This document shows, piece by piece, positions 1 to 6,146 of a stretch of DNA of 9,738 nt (positions within the stretch are counted from its first letter, which is position 1; each line of letters opens with the position of its first letter). The DNA is taken from assembly GCA_002337545.1 (NCBI GenBank), contig DDGE01000027.1:104304-114041 (forward strand), written 5' to 3'. The translations under genes and the position numbers were made by a program. This DNA is from Phycisphaerales bacterium UBA1910. Lineage in GTDB: Bacteria > Planctomycetota > Phycisphaerae > Phycisphaerales > UBA1924. The notes under the pieces were generated by a model. The model was not told where the DNA came from. It saw only the letters and a program-made list of their open reading frames with translations, and did no database searches.

Positions 1-189
1 GGTGATTGGGGGCGCTGGGTTGTCTACGGGGGTGTTGGGAATTGTACGGCGTTGTTGTGGAGATGCAAGCGGGAACTTTGCAGTGACAGGATGTTGCGCA
101 CAAAGGGTGAGATGCGGGTGAGATTGTGTGCCGACGGGGTTCGCGGTATGCGGCTTTTCGGGTGGTTTGAGGTGTGGTATGGTGGTGGT
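1..189. other. Unassigned stretch before the first recognisable gene
   Basis: No gene can be assigned here. Frame 1 is open from base 1 to the stop at 250-252, but the translation is rich in Cys, Trp and Arg and has no recognisable domain, so it looks like chance openness in G-rich DNA. Frame 2 reads in from the left edge as a Gly/Val-rich run followed by two Arg and ends near base 122. It could be the C-terminal membrane tail of a gene that starts outside the window, but the edge prevents a decision. The last 15 bases are conserved with the region upstream of the Sel1 lipoprotein gene at 956. Confidence 0.4.
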
Positions 190-274
190 ATGAGCTTGAA
201 GATGCTGGTTGCGGGATTGTGTGTTTATCTGTGGTTGGTTTGCGGCTGGTGAGAAGGAGCGGGCGGCGTCGTGA
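190..274 (+). pseudogene. Decayed 5' end of a Sel1-type lipoprotein gene
   Basis: This looks like a broken copy of the start of the lipoprotein gene at 956-1573. The ATG at 190 opens a 20-codon frame (M-S-L-K-M-L-V-A-G-L...) that resembles the intact signal peptide (M-C-W-K-M-M-I-V-G-V...) and stops at 250-252. The adjacent frame from 245 reads A-G-E-K-E-R-A-A-S then stop, matching A-G-E-K-A-R-A-A-E just after the lipid-anchor cysteine of the intact gene. A frameshift near 244 and loss of everything downstream explain both halves. The promoter-like block TGGTATGGTGGT (175-186) is shared with 941-952. Alternatives are a chance resemblance between two hydrophobic leaders, made unlikely by the shared DNA on both sides of the frameshift, or a real 20-residue peptide. 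Confidence 0.6.
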
Positions 275-289
275 GCTGGTGATGAGTAG

Positions 290-330
290 TTGATTCCGAA
301 GGAGCCGGGGCTCGATCGGGGCACCCGCCG
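290..330 (+). repeat. Hairpin repeat, copy A (CCGAAGGAGCC type)
   Basis: This is a divergent copy of the 40-base element also found at 1987-2026 and 2773-2812. CCGA (296-299) pairs with TCGG (316-319), and GAGCC (302-306) pairs with GGCTC (309-313) across a very tight loop. GCACCCGCC follows at 321-329. It lies upstream of the small membrane-protein gene at 357 in the same orientation as the other copies. No T-run follows, so it is not a classical intrinsic terminator. It could be a REP-like element or an RNA-stabilising structure. Confidence 0.7.
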
Positions 331-356
331 TCTGTTTTAGCTGAGAGGAGCTTTGT

Positions 357-479
357 ATGTCGAACACTGCTATTGCATTGATTGGGGCTGGCGTTGCGAT
401 TGGTGCGGCATTGTTTACGATCTTCGTTGTGGTGAAGCCCGGGGTGAAGAAGAAGGATGACGGCGATACAGGCGCGTGA
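357..479 (+). CDS. Small single-pass membrane protein, 40 residues
   Basis: The gene is short but well supported. AGGAG at 346-350 lies six bases before the ATG. The product starts M-S-N-T-A-I-A-L-I-G, has one hydrophobic Gly/Ala/Val-rich segment at about residues 5-26, and ends in a charged, cytoplasmic-looking tail (V-K-P-G-V-K-K-K-D-D-G-D). Its last 23 bases overlap the start of the NTF2/SnoaL-like gene at 457 in another frame, and the lysine codons of its tail serve as the purine-rich ribosome-binding stretch for that gene. This suggests translational coupling of the two. I recognise no family. The size and topology fit small membrane peptides that tether or regulate a partner, but no partner can be named beyond the overlapping gene. 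Confidence 0.65.
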   Translation: MSNTAIALIGAGVAIGAALFTIFVVVKPGVKKKDDGDTGA

Positions 480-873
480 TTTGCAGGTTGTTGAACGGTT
501 CGCCGTGGCGCTCGATCGGGAGGACTACGGGACGGCTCGGTCGCTGCTCGGCGACGGGTGTGTGTATTTGCTGCGCGGGGTACGGGTCGAGGGGGCTGAG
601 GCGGTTGTTGCGAGCTATCGGGGGAATGGGGATGAGGCGAGCCGACGGTTTGATTCGATCGCGTACGGCTCGGATGTTCGGGCGGCGGATGATGGGCGGG
701 CGGTGATCTCGTTCTGGGATGAGATCACGCATCGGGGGCGAGTGCATCGGCATGCGTGTGAGCAGTGGGTGCGTGTGGAGGAGGGGGTGATTGTGGAGAT
801 TGAGCACCGGGATTTGGAGGGGGAGGTTGAGGGGCTGGAGGCGTTTAAGGGGTGGTGCTTTGGGGAGGGGTGA
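457..873 (+). CDS. NTF2/SnoaL-like domain protein
   Basis: The product is 138 residues, the usual size for a single cone-shaped NTF2-like/SnoaL-like fold (alpha+beta barrel). The pattern fits the family. An N-terminal helix V-V-E-R-F-A-V-A-L-D comes first, followed by a segment on deactivation or limits of the type Y-G-T-A-R-S-L-L-G-D-G-C-V-Y, then a helix around E-A-V-V-A-S-Y, and finally strands such as R-A-V-I-S-F-W-D-E-I-T and V-I-V-E-I-E-H-R-D. There is no signal peptide, so it should be cytoplasmic. Members include ketosteroid-isomerase-like enzymes, polyketide cyclases and non-catalytic ligand binders, so the role cannot be set from the fold. The ATG lies directly after AAGAAGG, inside the 3' end of the membrane-peptide gene it overlaps. 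A TTG eight codons later is the only nearby alternative. A hairpin repeat follows the stop by 12 bases. Confidence 0.75.
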   Translation: MTAIQARDLQVVERFAVALDREDYGTARSLLGDGCVYLLRGVRVEGAEAVVASYRGNGDEASRRFDSIAYGSDVRAADDGRAVISFWDEITHRGRVHRHACEQWVRVEEGVIVEIEHRDLEGEVEGLEAFKGWCFGEG

Positions 874-885
874 GTGGGTGAAGGA

Positions 886-918
886 CATGCAGGAGGCTTC
901 GCCACCTGCATGGCACCC
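886..918 (+). repeat. Hairpin repeat with GCACCC tail, type 2, copy 1
   Basis: A perfect stem-loop lies 12 bases after the stop of the NTF2-like gene. CATGCAGG (886-893) pairs with CCTGCATG (905-912), an A-A mismatch follows, then GGC (895-897) pairs with GCC (901-903) around a TTC loop, and GCACCC follows at 913-918. The element at 2811-2843 has exactly the same spacing with different outer-stem bases, so pairing and not sequence is conserved. It may act as a transcript end or 3' stabiliser, but there is no T-run. Confidence 0.75.
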
Positions 919-940
919 TGCATAAGGCGCGGCGCGGACG

Positions 941-949
941 TGGTATGGT
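941..949 (+). promoter_or_regulatory. Candidate extended -10 promoter of the lipoprotein gene
   Basis: TG-G-TATGGT fits an extended -10 element (TGnTAnnnT). The hexamer ends six bases before the ATG at 956, so transcription would begin at about the start codon. No Shine-Dalgarno sequence is present upstream of that ATG, which fits a leaderless mRNA. The same bases with the same six-base gap precede the decayed copy at 190. No good -35 hexamer is visible. The promoter is inferred only. Confidence 0.4.
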
Positions 950-955
950 GGTTGT

Positions 956-1573
956 ATGTGCTGGAAGATGATGATCGTTGGGGTGTGGGTGGCGCTCTTG
1001 ATGGCTCTGGGGTGTGGGCGGTCGCCGGCGGGTGAGAAGGCGCGGGCGGCGGAGGTGTACTTTGAGCAATCGCTGGCTCGGGCGGAGTTTGGGGATGTGG
1101 GGGCGATGCACGATGTCGGGGTGTTGTATGAGATGGGGGAAGGGGTTGAGGCGGAAGTTGAGCGGGCGATCTGGTGGTATGAGCGGGCGGCGGGGGAGAG
1201 GAACCCGGAGTCGGCGATCAACCTGGGGAATCTGTATCACTTCGGGGAGCTGGTGGAGCGTGATGGGGCGGCCGCGGCTCGGTGGTATCGGCGGGCGGCG
1301 GAGCTGGGGAGTGCGCAGGGGATGCTGAACCTGGGCGTAGCGTACGCGAGCGGTGACGGCGTAGAGCAGGACTTCGCGGAGGCGATGCGCTGGTACAAGC
1401 AGGCCGCGGCGAAGGACGACATGTTCGCGATGCACAATATCGGTTGGATGTGTGCTGAAGGGGAGGGTGTGGAGGTCGATGAGGAGGAGGCCACAGCGTG
1501 GATGCGGCGGTCGGCTCGGTTGGACTACACGCCGGCACAGGAGTGGTTGGTTGAGCGGGGGTTGGATTGGTGA
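956..1573 (+). CDS. Sel1-repeat (SLR) lipoprotein
   Basis: The 205-residue product has a hydrophobic leader ending in M-A-L-G-C (Cys20), a fair lipobox, so it is probably a lipoprotein anchored on the periplasmic side. The mature part consists of four Sel1-like repeats at about residues 46-80, 82-116, 118-152 and 154-188. Each carries the hallmark A-x-x-N/D-L/V-G-x-x-Y followed by G-x-G-V-x-x-D and A-x-x-W-Y-x-x-A-A. The last repeat is followed by a short cap. Sel1 repeats form alpha-solenoids that bind other proteins, and known bacterial members act as adaptors or in envelope processes. The partner is unknown. There is no Shine-Dalgarno sequence before the ATG. The gene ends eight bases before another member of the local hairpin family, and a decayed copy of its 5' end lies at 190-274. 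Confidence 0.85.
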   Translation: MCWKMMIVGVWVALLMALGCGRSPAGEKARAAEVYFEQSLARAEFGDVGAMHDVGVLYEMGEGVEAEVERAIWWYERAAGERNPESAINLGNLYHFGELVERDGAAAARWYRRAAELGSAQGMLNLGVAYASGDGVEQDFAEAMRWYKQAAAKDDMFAMHNIGWMCAEGEGVEVDEEEATAWMRRSARLDYTPAQEWLVERGLDW

Positions 1574-1580
1574 CGAAGGG

Positions 1581-1608
1581 CATGCAGGAGCCGGGGACGG
1601 CACCCGGC
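1581..1608 (+). repeat. Short relative of the hairpin repeat
   Basis: CATGCAGGAG at 1581-1590 repeats the first ten bases of the hairpin at 886, at a similar distance after a stop codon. GCCGGG (1590-1595) pairs with CCCGGC (1603-1608) around a seven-base loop that contains the first part of the GGCACCC motif (1599-1605). It sits between the lipoprotein gene and the membrane-protein gene at 1624. It looks like a shortened or recombined member of the family and could end or stabilise the upstream transcript. Confidence 0.6.
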
Positions 1609-1623
1609 GGCGAGGTAGCTTGA

Positions 1624-1989
1624 ATGGTAAAGGTCAATCACATACTGGCCGTCATCGTCTGGGTATCTGTGTGCGTTGTGCTTGCGCGAGGATCAGAGCC
1701 GGCGCACGCCTTCTTGTTCTTTGTTCCCTTCACACTCGGACCGCATGCCGTGTCGCACGCGTTGTGCTTCGTGCTGAAATCGTGTGGGGCGGCAATCCTT
1801 CTTGGGATCGGCATGCTGGCGTATGTGTCGTGGTTCTTCTTCGTGTATATCGACGCGTTCTACTGGAACTTAGACGCCCAGAGTGCAATTGCTTTGCTCT
1901 TTGTCGGGGTCGTGTCGCTTCCGGTGATGATCCCTGTGTGGGCGGTTGCGCTCGTGTTGGAGGGGGCAGCGAAGAGGAGGGTTGATTGA
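1624..1989 (+). CDS. Multi-pass membrane protein of unknown function, 121 residues
   Basis: The gene has a clear ribosome-binding site, GAGGT at 1612-1616, seven bases before the ATG. The product has hydrophobic segments at about residues 5-21, 25-48 (weaker), 52-76 and 84-112, so three or four membrane helices, and a basic C-terminus (A-K-R-R-V-D). The third segment ends in a distinctive stretch, F-Y-W-N-L-D-A-Q-S-A-I-A-L-L-F, in which a short polar D-A-Q-S sits at the start of the last helix. I do not recognise the family. Its TGA stop is the first three bases of a hairpin-repeat copy (1987-2026), so either the repeat inserted exactly at the gene end or it has become part of the 3' end of this gene. 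Confidence 0.7.
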   Translation: MVKVNHILAVIVWVSVCVVLARGSEPAHAFLFFVPFTLGPHAVSHALCFVLKSCGAAILLGIGMLAYVSWFFFVYIDAFYWNLDAQSAIALLFVGVVSLPVMIPVWAVALVLEGAAKRRVD

Positions 1990-2026
1990 TCCCGAAGGAG
2001 CCGGGGGCTCCATCGGGCGACCCGCC
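1987..2026 (+). repeat. Hairpin repeat, copy B (CCCGAAGGAGCC type)
   Basis: This copy differs from the one at 2773-2812 at one base in 40. CCCGA (1991-1995) pairs with TCGGG (2013-2017), an A-A mismatch follows, and GGAGCC (1997-2002) pairs with GGCTCC (2006-2011) around GGG. GACCCGCC follows. The element overlaps the stop of the gene at 1624 and lies just before the candidate -10 box of the next gene, so it fills the whole space between two genes. Confidence 0.8.
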
Positions 2027-2029
2027 GCA

Positions 2030-2035
2030 TATAAT
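2030..2035 (+). promoter_or_regulatory. Consensus -10 box close to the ATG at 2045
   Basis: TATAAT is a perfect -10 hexamer and ends nine bases before the ATG at 2045. Transcription would then start within a few bases of the start codon, giving a leaderless or nearly leaderless mRNA, which fits the lack of a Shine-Dalgarno sequence. The -35 region would fall inside the hairpin repeat and does not match the consensus. Confidence 0.45.
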
Positions 2036-2044
2036 GATGAGTTG

Positions 2045-2761
2045 ATGGCATTACACTCTCGATATATCCGAAACCATTTGATGGCTGAGAAGATCCAGCG
2101 GAAGCTTGGGGATCGGATGCTGGTTATTGATCGGCCTTGTGAGGGGCCCAATTTGCTACCGGCATCATTGGAGGAAATTAATCTCTGGTTTTCGGAGGCG
2201 CTTGGAAAGCCTTGCTCAACGGTGTTCAATGTTCGCAAGCTCTGGCTTGCTTGGCTGGGGTACACCCGACCGCGGTATGTGATTCGGCATCCGAATGAGC
2301 GTGTCTACTTGCAAGCGGAGTCATGGTGCATCCAGCCGTACTCGACTCCGTTTGAGAACTTGATCCACGGAGCTCATTTTATGATGAACTACTATGGCAT
2401 GCCGGGGTGCACGCTGCTTCATGAGGCACGAGACAAGCGGGAATGGCCTGATCGGTATAGGTGGAATGATCGGAATCTGGCGTTGCTGTTTGAGCAGGTG
2501 GGATTGATTCCTGAGCAGCGGGAACGGATTCGCGCGTGGCCGCAGCGCAAAAGTCTGCGTGCGGCTCCTCAGGGACGGGGACGGGATCGCTACGCCGTGA
2601 TACGGGATGTTTCGATGTCATTCGGGGGTTCGCATCAGGGGCTTGATGCGATGTGGTTCTGGACGACGAGCCTTGATGAGGCGATGGATGAGGCCACGGC
2701 GTTCAATGAGGAGTATGGGCTTGCGGTGTGTGTGGCGAAGTTGGTGGGGCAGATCAGTTAG
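2045..2761 (+). CDS. Hypothetical protein, 238 residues
   Basis: I do not recognise this protein. The frame is open upstream to 1946, but that extension runs through the hairpin repeat and the preceding gene, so the ATG at 2045 (M-A-L-H-S-R-Y-I-R-N) is the better start. An ATG at 2081 (M-A-E-K-I-Q-R-K) is another option. The product is soluble-looking, has no signal peptide or membrane helix, and is rich in Trp, Arg and Tyr. The most conserved-looking part is the middle, with R-V-Y-L-Q-A-E-S-W-C-I-Q-P-Y and then F-E-N-L-I-H-G-A-H-F, followed by a G-L-I-P-E-Q-R-E-R-I-R-A-W helix. The C-terminal part (W-F-W-T-T-S-L-D-E-A-M-D-E-A) ends in a short helix. Codon use is like its neighbours. A hairpin repeat follows the stop by 11 bases. 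Confidence 0.65.
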   Translation: MALHSRYIRNHLMAEKIQRKLGDRMLVIDRPCEGPNLLPASLEEINLWFSEALGKPCSTVFNVRKLWLAWLGYTRPRYVIRHPNERVYLQAESWCIQPYSTPFENLIHGAHFMMNYYGMPGCTLLHEARDKREWPDRYRWNDRNLALLFEQVGLIPEQRERIRAWPQRKSLRAAPQGRGRDRYAVIRDVSMSFGGSHQGLDAMWFWTTSLDEAMDEATAFNEEYGLAVCVAKLVGQIS

Positions 2762-2772
2762 TGGCCTGGTGT

Positions 2773-2812
2773 TGATCCCGAAGGAGCCGGGGGCTCCATC
2801 GGGCCACCCGCC
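2773..2812 (+). repeat. Hairpin repeat, copy C (CCCGAAGGAGCC type)
   Basis: This is nearly identical to copy B. CCCGA (2777-2781) pairs with TCGGG (2799-2803), with GGAGCC and GGCTCC pairing inside. CACCCGCC follows. It runs straight into a type 2 hairpin at 2811, so the two element types sit head to tail and share CC at the junction. Confidence 0.8.
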
Positions 2813-2843
2813 TGCTTCAGGCTGCGCCGGAAGCAGGGCACCC
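2811..2843 (+). repeat. Hairpin repeat with GCACCC tail, type 2, copy 2
   Basis: CCTGCTTC (2811-2818) pairs with GAAGCAGG (2830-2837), and an A-G mismatch follows. GGC (2820-2822) pairs with GCC (2826-2828) around TGC, and GCACCC follows (2838-2843). The layout is base for base that of 886-918 with a different outer stem, so the pairing is preserved by compensating changes. Confidence 0.75.
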
Positions 2844-2851
2844 AATCTAAG

Positions 2852-2892
2852 TGGAGGGCACCCGGCACAGAGTTGAGAGATGGAGGGCACCC
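2852..2892 (+). repeat. Two direct repeats TGGAGGGCACCC
   Basis: TGGAGGGCACCC occurs at 2852-2863 and again at 2881-2892, 29 bases apart. With the copy at 2836-2843, GGGCACCC is present three times in 57 bases. These are the tails of the hairpin family without the hairpins, which suggests tail duplication or hairpin loss. They mark the left edge of the G+C-poorer island. Confidence 0.6.
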
Positions 2893-2899
2893 GCCAGAA

Positions 2900-3211
2900 T
2901 CATCCATCGTTCCCGGCAAAGTAAAGAATAGCTAGAGTCGCAAAATAAATTGCACTAATCGAGCATGCGACGACTGCAGTTGCTTTTCCTGCCTTTGGGA
3001 TGGGATAGAAATCAGGATATTTTGACTTTATTTCTCTATAGGAAAAAAGCGATCTCATCCCCAGCACTAGTGACAAGAGCGCTGCGAGAGCTACAGGCAG
3101 ACACATTCCTAGAACTAGTACTATGCCTGAAGCAATGCCGAGCGAGTTGGGCAATCTATACGGATTCGGGCTATCAATTTTGGGTTGTGATTTTGATTGC
3201 GTACCTGTCAT
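2900..3211 (-). CDS. Small DUF4190-like membrane protein, 103 residues
   Basis: I chose the ATG at 3211 (M-T-G-T-Q-S-K-S-Q). A TTG at 3235 would add eight residues. A hydrophilic N-terminus of about 24 residues is followed by a long Gly/Leu/Val/Ala-rich hydrophobic hairpin (about residues 24-50, S-L-G-I-A-S-G-I-V-L...V-L-G-M-R). Then comes a polar loop with Y-R-E-I-K-S-K-Y-P, a G-K-A-T-A turn and a last helix (about residues 77-97). This order resembles the DUF4190 family and related small bacterial membrane proteins in which two helices flank a basic loop. The match is by topology and G-I-x-x-x-V-L-G-type motifs only. The gene is divergent from the HEPN gene and shares its lower G+C content. 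No function is known. Confidence 0.6.
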   Translation of the reverse strand: MTGTQSKSQPKIDSPNPYRLPNSLGIASGIVLVLGMCLPVALAALLSLVLGMRSLFSYREIKSKYPDFYPIPKAGKATAVVACSISAIYFATLAILYFAGNDG

Positions 3212-3374
3212 GATATAAGCATACCATCTCGGCAATCAGTATGCTAGCTGCGTGGGCCAGCGAAGATTGACTCAAGGCACATCCTGCAGCCGAAGCGGAG
3301 TGAAGTCGATACCAATAGATTCAGGGCGACTATATTGGGCCGCTCGCCAGCGATTAGATCTAGAAGGGTTCAGA
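3212..3374. other. Divergent intergenic region of the HEPN island
   Basis: These 163 bases separate the small membrane-protein gene (leftward) from the HEPN gene (rightward) and must hold both promoters if they are separate units. The plus-strand frame is open from 3252, but the first 41 codons have no domain character and the ribosome-binding site belongs to the ATG at 3375. TATATT at 3331-3336 is a possible -10 element without a good -35. The palindrome TAGATCTA (3355-3362) lies just before the ribosome-binding site. Confidence 0.4.
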
Positions 3375-4148
3375 ATGAAGATTAATGATAACGCACTCGA
3401 AGTGTTTGAGGCAGCAATCGAACGTGCTCAAAGAATGTCCCGGCTGTACCATGATTTAGTAGACACGCGGTCTCGCGCGATGCGATCAGATTGGGCCACG
3501 AGCTTTGAGAAGTTTATGAAGTGGCCTACGGGAAAAGCTCTCGCAAGGATAGATGGTCACGAAGCAATCATTGTATTGAAGGACGGTGCTGAGTTGAAAT
3601 CTGAGGATTTTAGTTCTGACCAGATGCGTGATTTGCTCCGAGCGTCCATAATGATGGGGTCGTCAGCTATGGATGCTTATTTTCACCGGAAGATAATTTG
3701 CTATTTGGTCAGATTTGCGAAGCAAGGCAAGTCAGCTCCCAGGGAACTGAGAACGCAGCAGGTCTCGGTACAAGATTTTGCTAAGGCAATTGACCGTGAT
3801 CGAGTGTGGGGAGAGTTAAGACGAGTCTTTGATCGACAGCTTGGCTATCGATCATTTATCAGCCCCGGCAAGATCACCGAAGGCCTCAACTTAATCGCAG
3901 TTGCGGATTTTTGGGAGAAGACTGCGTCGAGAATGAGCTATGAAAAGGGGAAGTTGCGCGAGCATGTCGAGTGGATAGCGAGCAGGAGAAACAAGATCGC
4001 TCATGAAGGCGACCTTTCAACGCAAAAGAGAAACTTCGGCAAGACAAATGCTCTTGAGCCTAAAGATGCTGTTTGGGCATTGGATTTTCTAGGCGAATTT
4101 GTAAATGCGGCTGATCAAGAAATCAATGATCAGCTCGAAGCTAAATAA
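3375..4148 (+). CDS. HEPN-domain protein (RiboL-PSP-HEPN-like)
   Basis: The product is 257 residues from the ATG at 3375, which has GAAGGG at 3363-3368, six bases upstream. The mostly helical C-terminal half contains S-R-R-N-K-I-A-H-E-G-D. Within it, Arg205 to His210 form the R-x4-H motif that is the active site of HEPN RNases, in the R-N-x-I-x-H-E-G-D context I associate with the RiboL-PSP-HEPN group. An earlier helix, A-S-I-M-M-G-S-S-A-M-D-A-Y-F, fits the first long HEPN helix. HEPN proteins act in toxin-antitoxin, abortive-infection and other RNA-cleavage systems. No antitoxin such as a minimal nucleotidyltransferase is adjacent, so the role is open. G+C content is lower than in the flanks and suggests acquisition by transfer. 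The TAA stop directly abuts the stop of the convergent mutase gene. Confidence 0.75.
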   Translation: MKINDNALEVFEAAIERAQRMSRLYHDLVDTRSRAMRSDWATSFEKFMKWPTGKALARIDGHEAIIVLKDGAELKSEDFSSDQMRDLLRASIMMGSSAMDAYFHRKIICYLVRFAKQGKSAPRELRTQQVSVQDFAKAIDRDRVWGELRRVFDRQLGYRSFISPGKITEGLNLIAVADFWEKTASRMSYEKGKLREHVEWIASRRNKIAHEGDLSTQKRNFGKTNALEPKDAVWALDFLGEFVNAADQEINDQLEAK

Positions 4149-5900
<1,752 letters not shown>

Positions 5901-6146
5901 CAAGAGATCTCCAAGGGTGTTCGAGTGTCTGCGTGTTATTCTATGCGGAGAAGTGTCGATGGAAACGGAGATTTCGGGTTTGAGCGTATTGGGCAAGTCA
6001 TTGCGATTGAGTCGCATTTCGATAAATTTAGGTGATTCATGCAACTGCGAAAGCGTTTGTTCGGACATGCTTTATGATCGTTCGGATCACATGTGTTTCA
6101 CATGCCGCGTTTGCGGGTTTTTCAGTAACGAGACAGGGGTATTTTA
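5901..6146. promoter_or_regulatory. Divergent promoter region between mutase and first dockerin-tailed gene
   Basis: This 246-base gap must hold the promoters of two divergent genes and is richer in A+T than either. Leftward, TAGAAT (complement of 5938-5943) is a possible -10 box that would give the mutase mRNA a leader of about 30 bases with its GGAG site. Rightward, TATGAT (6073-6078) is a possible -10 box, which would start the transcript right before the hairpins at 6090. No convincing -35 hexamer goes with either. A plus-strand frame through the region has no protein character. Confidence 0.35.
6090..6122 (+). promoter_or_regulatory. Two hairpins and a T-run in the leader of the first dockerin-tailed gene
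   Basis: CATGTG (6090-6095) pairs with CACATG (6099-6104) around TTT. It is followed at once by CCGC (6105-6108) pairing with GCGG (6113-6116) around GTTT, and then GTTTTT. The second stem plus the T-run is terminator-shaped, but the stem is only four base pairs. It lies 25 bases before the ATG at 6147 and about 14 before the weak GGGG ribosome-binding stretch. It could be an attenuator, a weak terminator or a chance structure. Confidence 0.35.

Noticed and set aside
415..1603. Minus-strand frames 415-1221 and 845-1603
   Set aside because: They are Pro/Arg/His-rich, cross the intergenic hairpins, and are antisense to the NTF2-like and Sel1 genes, which have clear family patterns and start signals.
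1946..2044. N-terminal extension of the gene at 2045 back to 1946
   Set aside because: The extra 33 codons run through the 3' end of the preceding gene and the hairpin repeat, and a consensus -10 box lies inside the extension.
2836..2892. GGGCACCC three times in 57 bases as a possible CRISPR-like array
   Set aside because: The units are only 8-12 bases, the spacing is irregular (20 and 29 bases) and the gaps are too short for spacers. They fit the tail of the local hairpin family.
3252..3374. N-terminal extension of the HEPN protein to 3252
   Set aside because: The first 41 codons look non-coding, and the ATG at 3375 has GAAGGG six bases upstream.
5901..6068. N-terminal extension of the mutase to 6068
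   Set aside because: The added 56 residues have no family similarity, and the ATG at 5900 has a well-placed GGAG ribosome-binding site.
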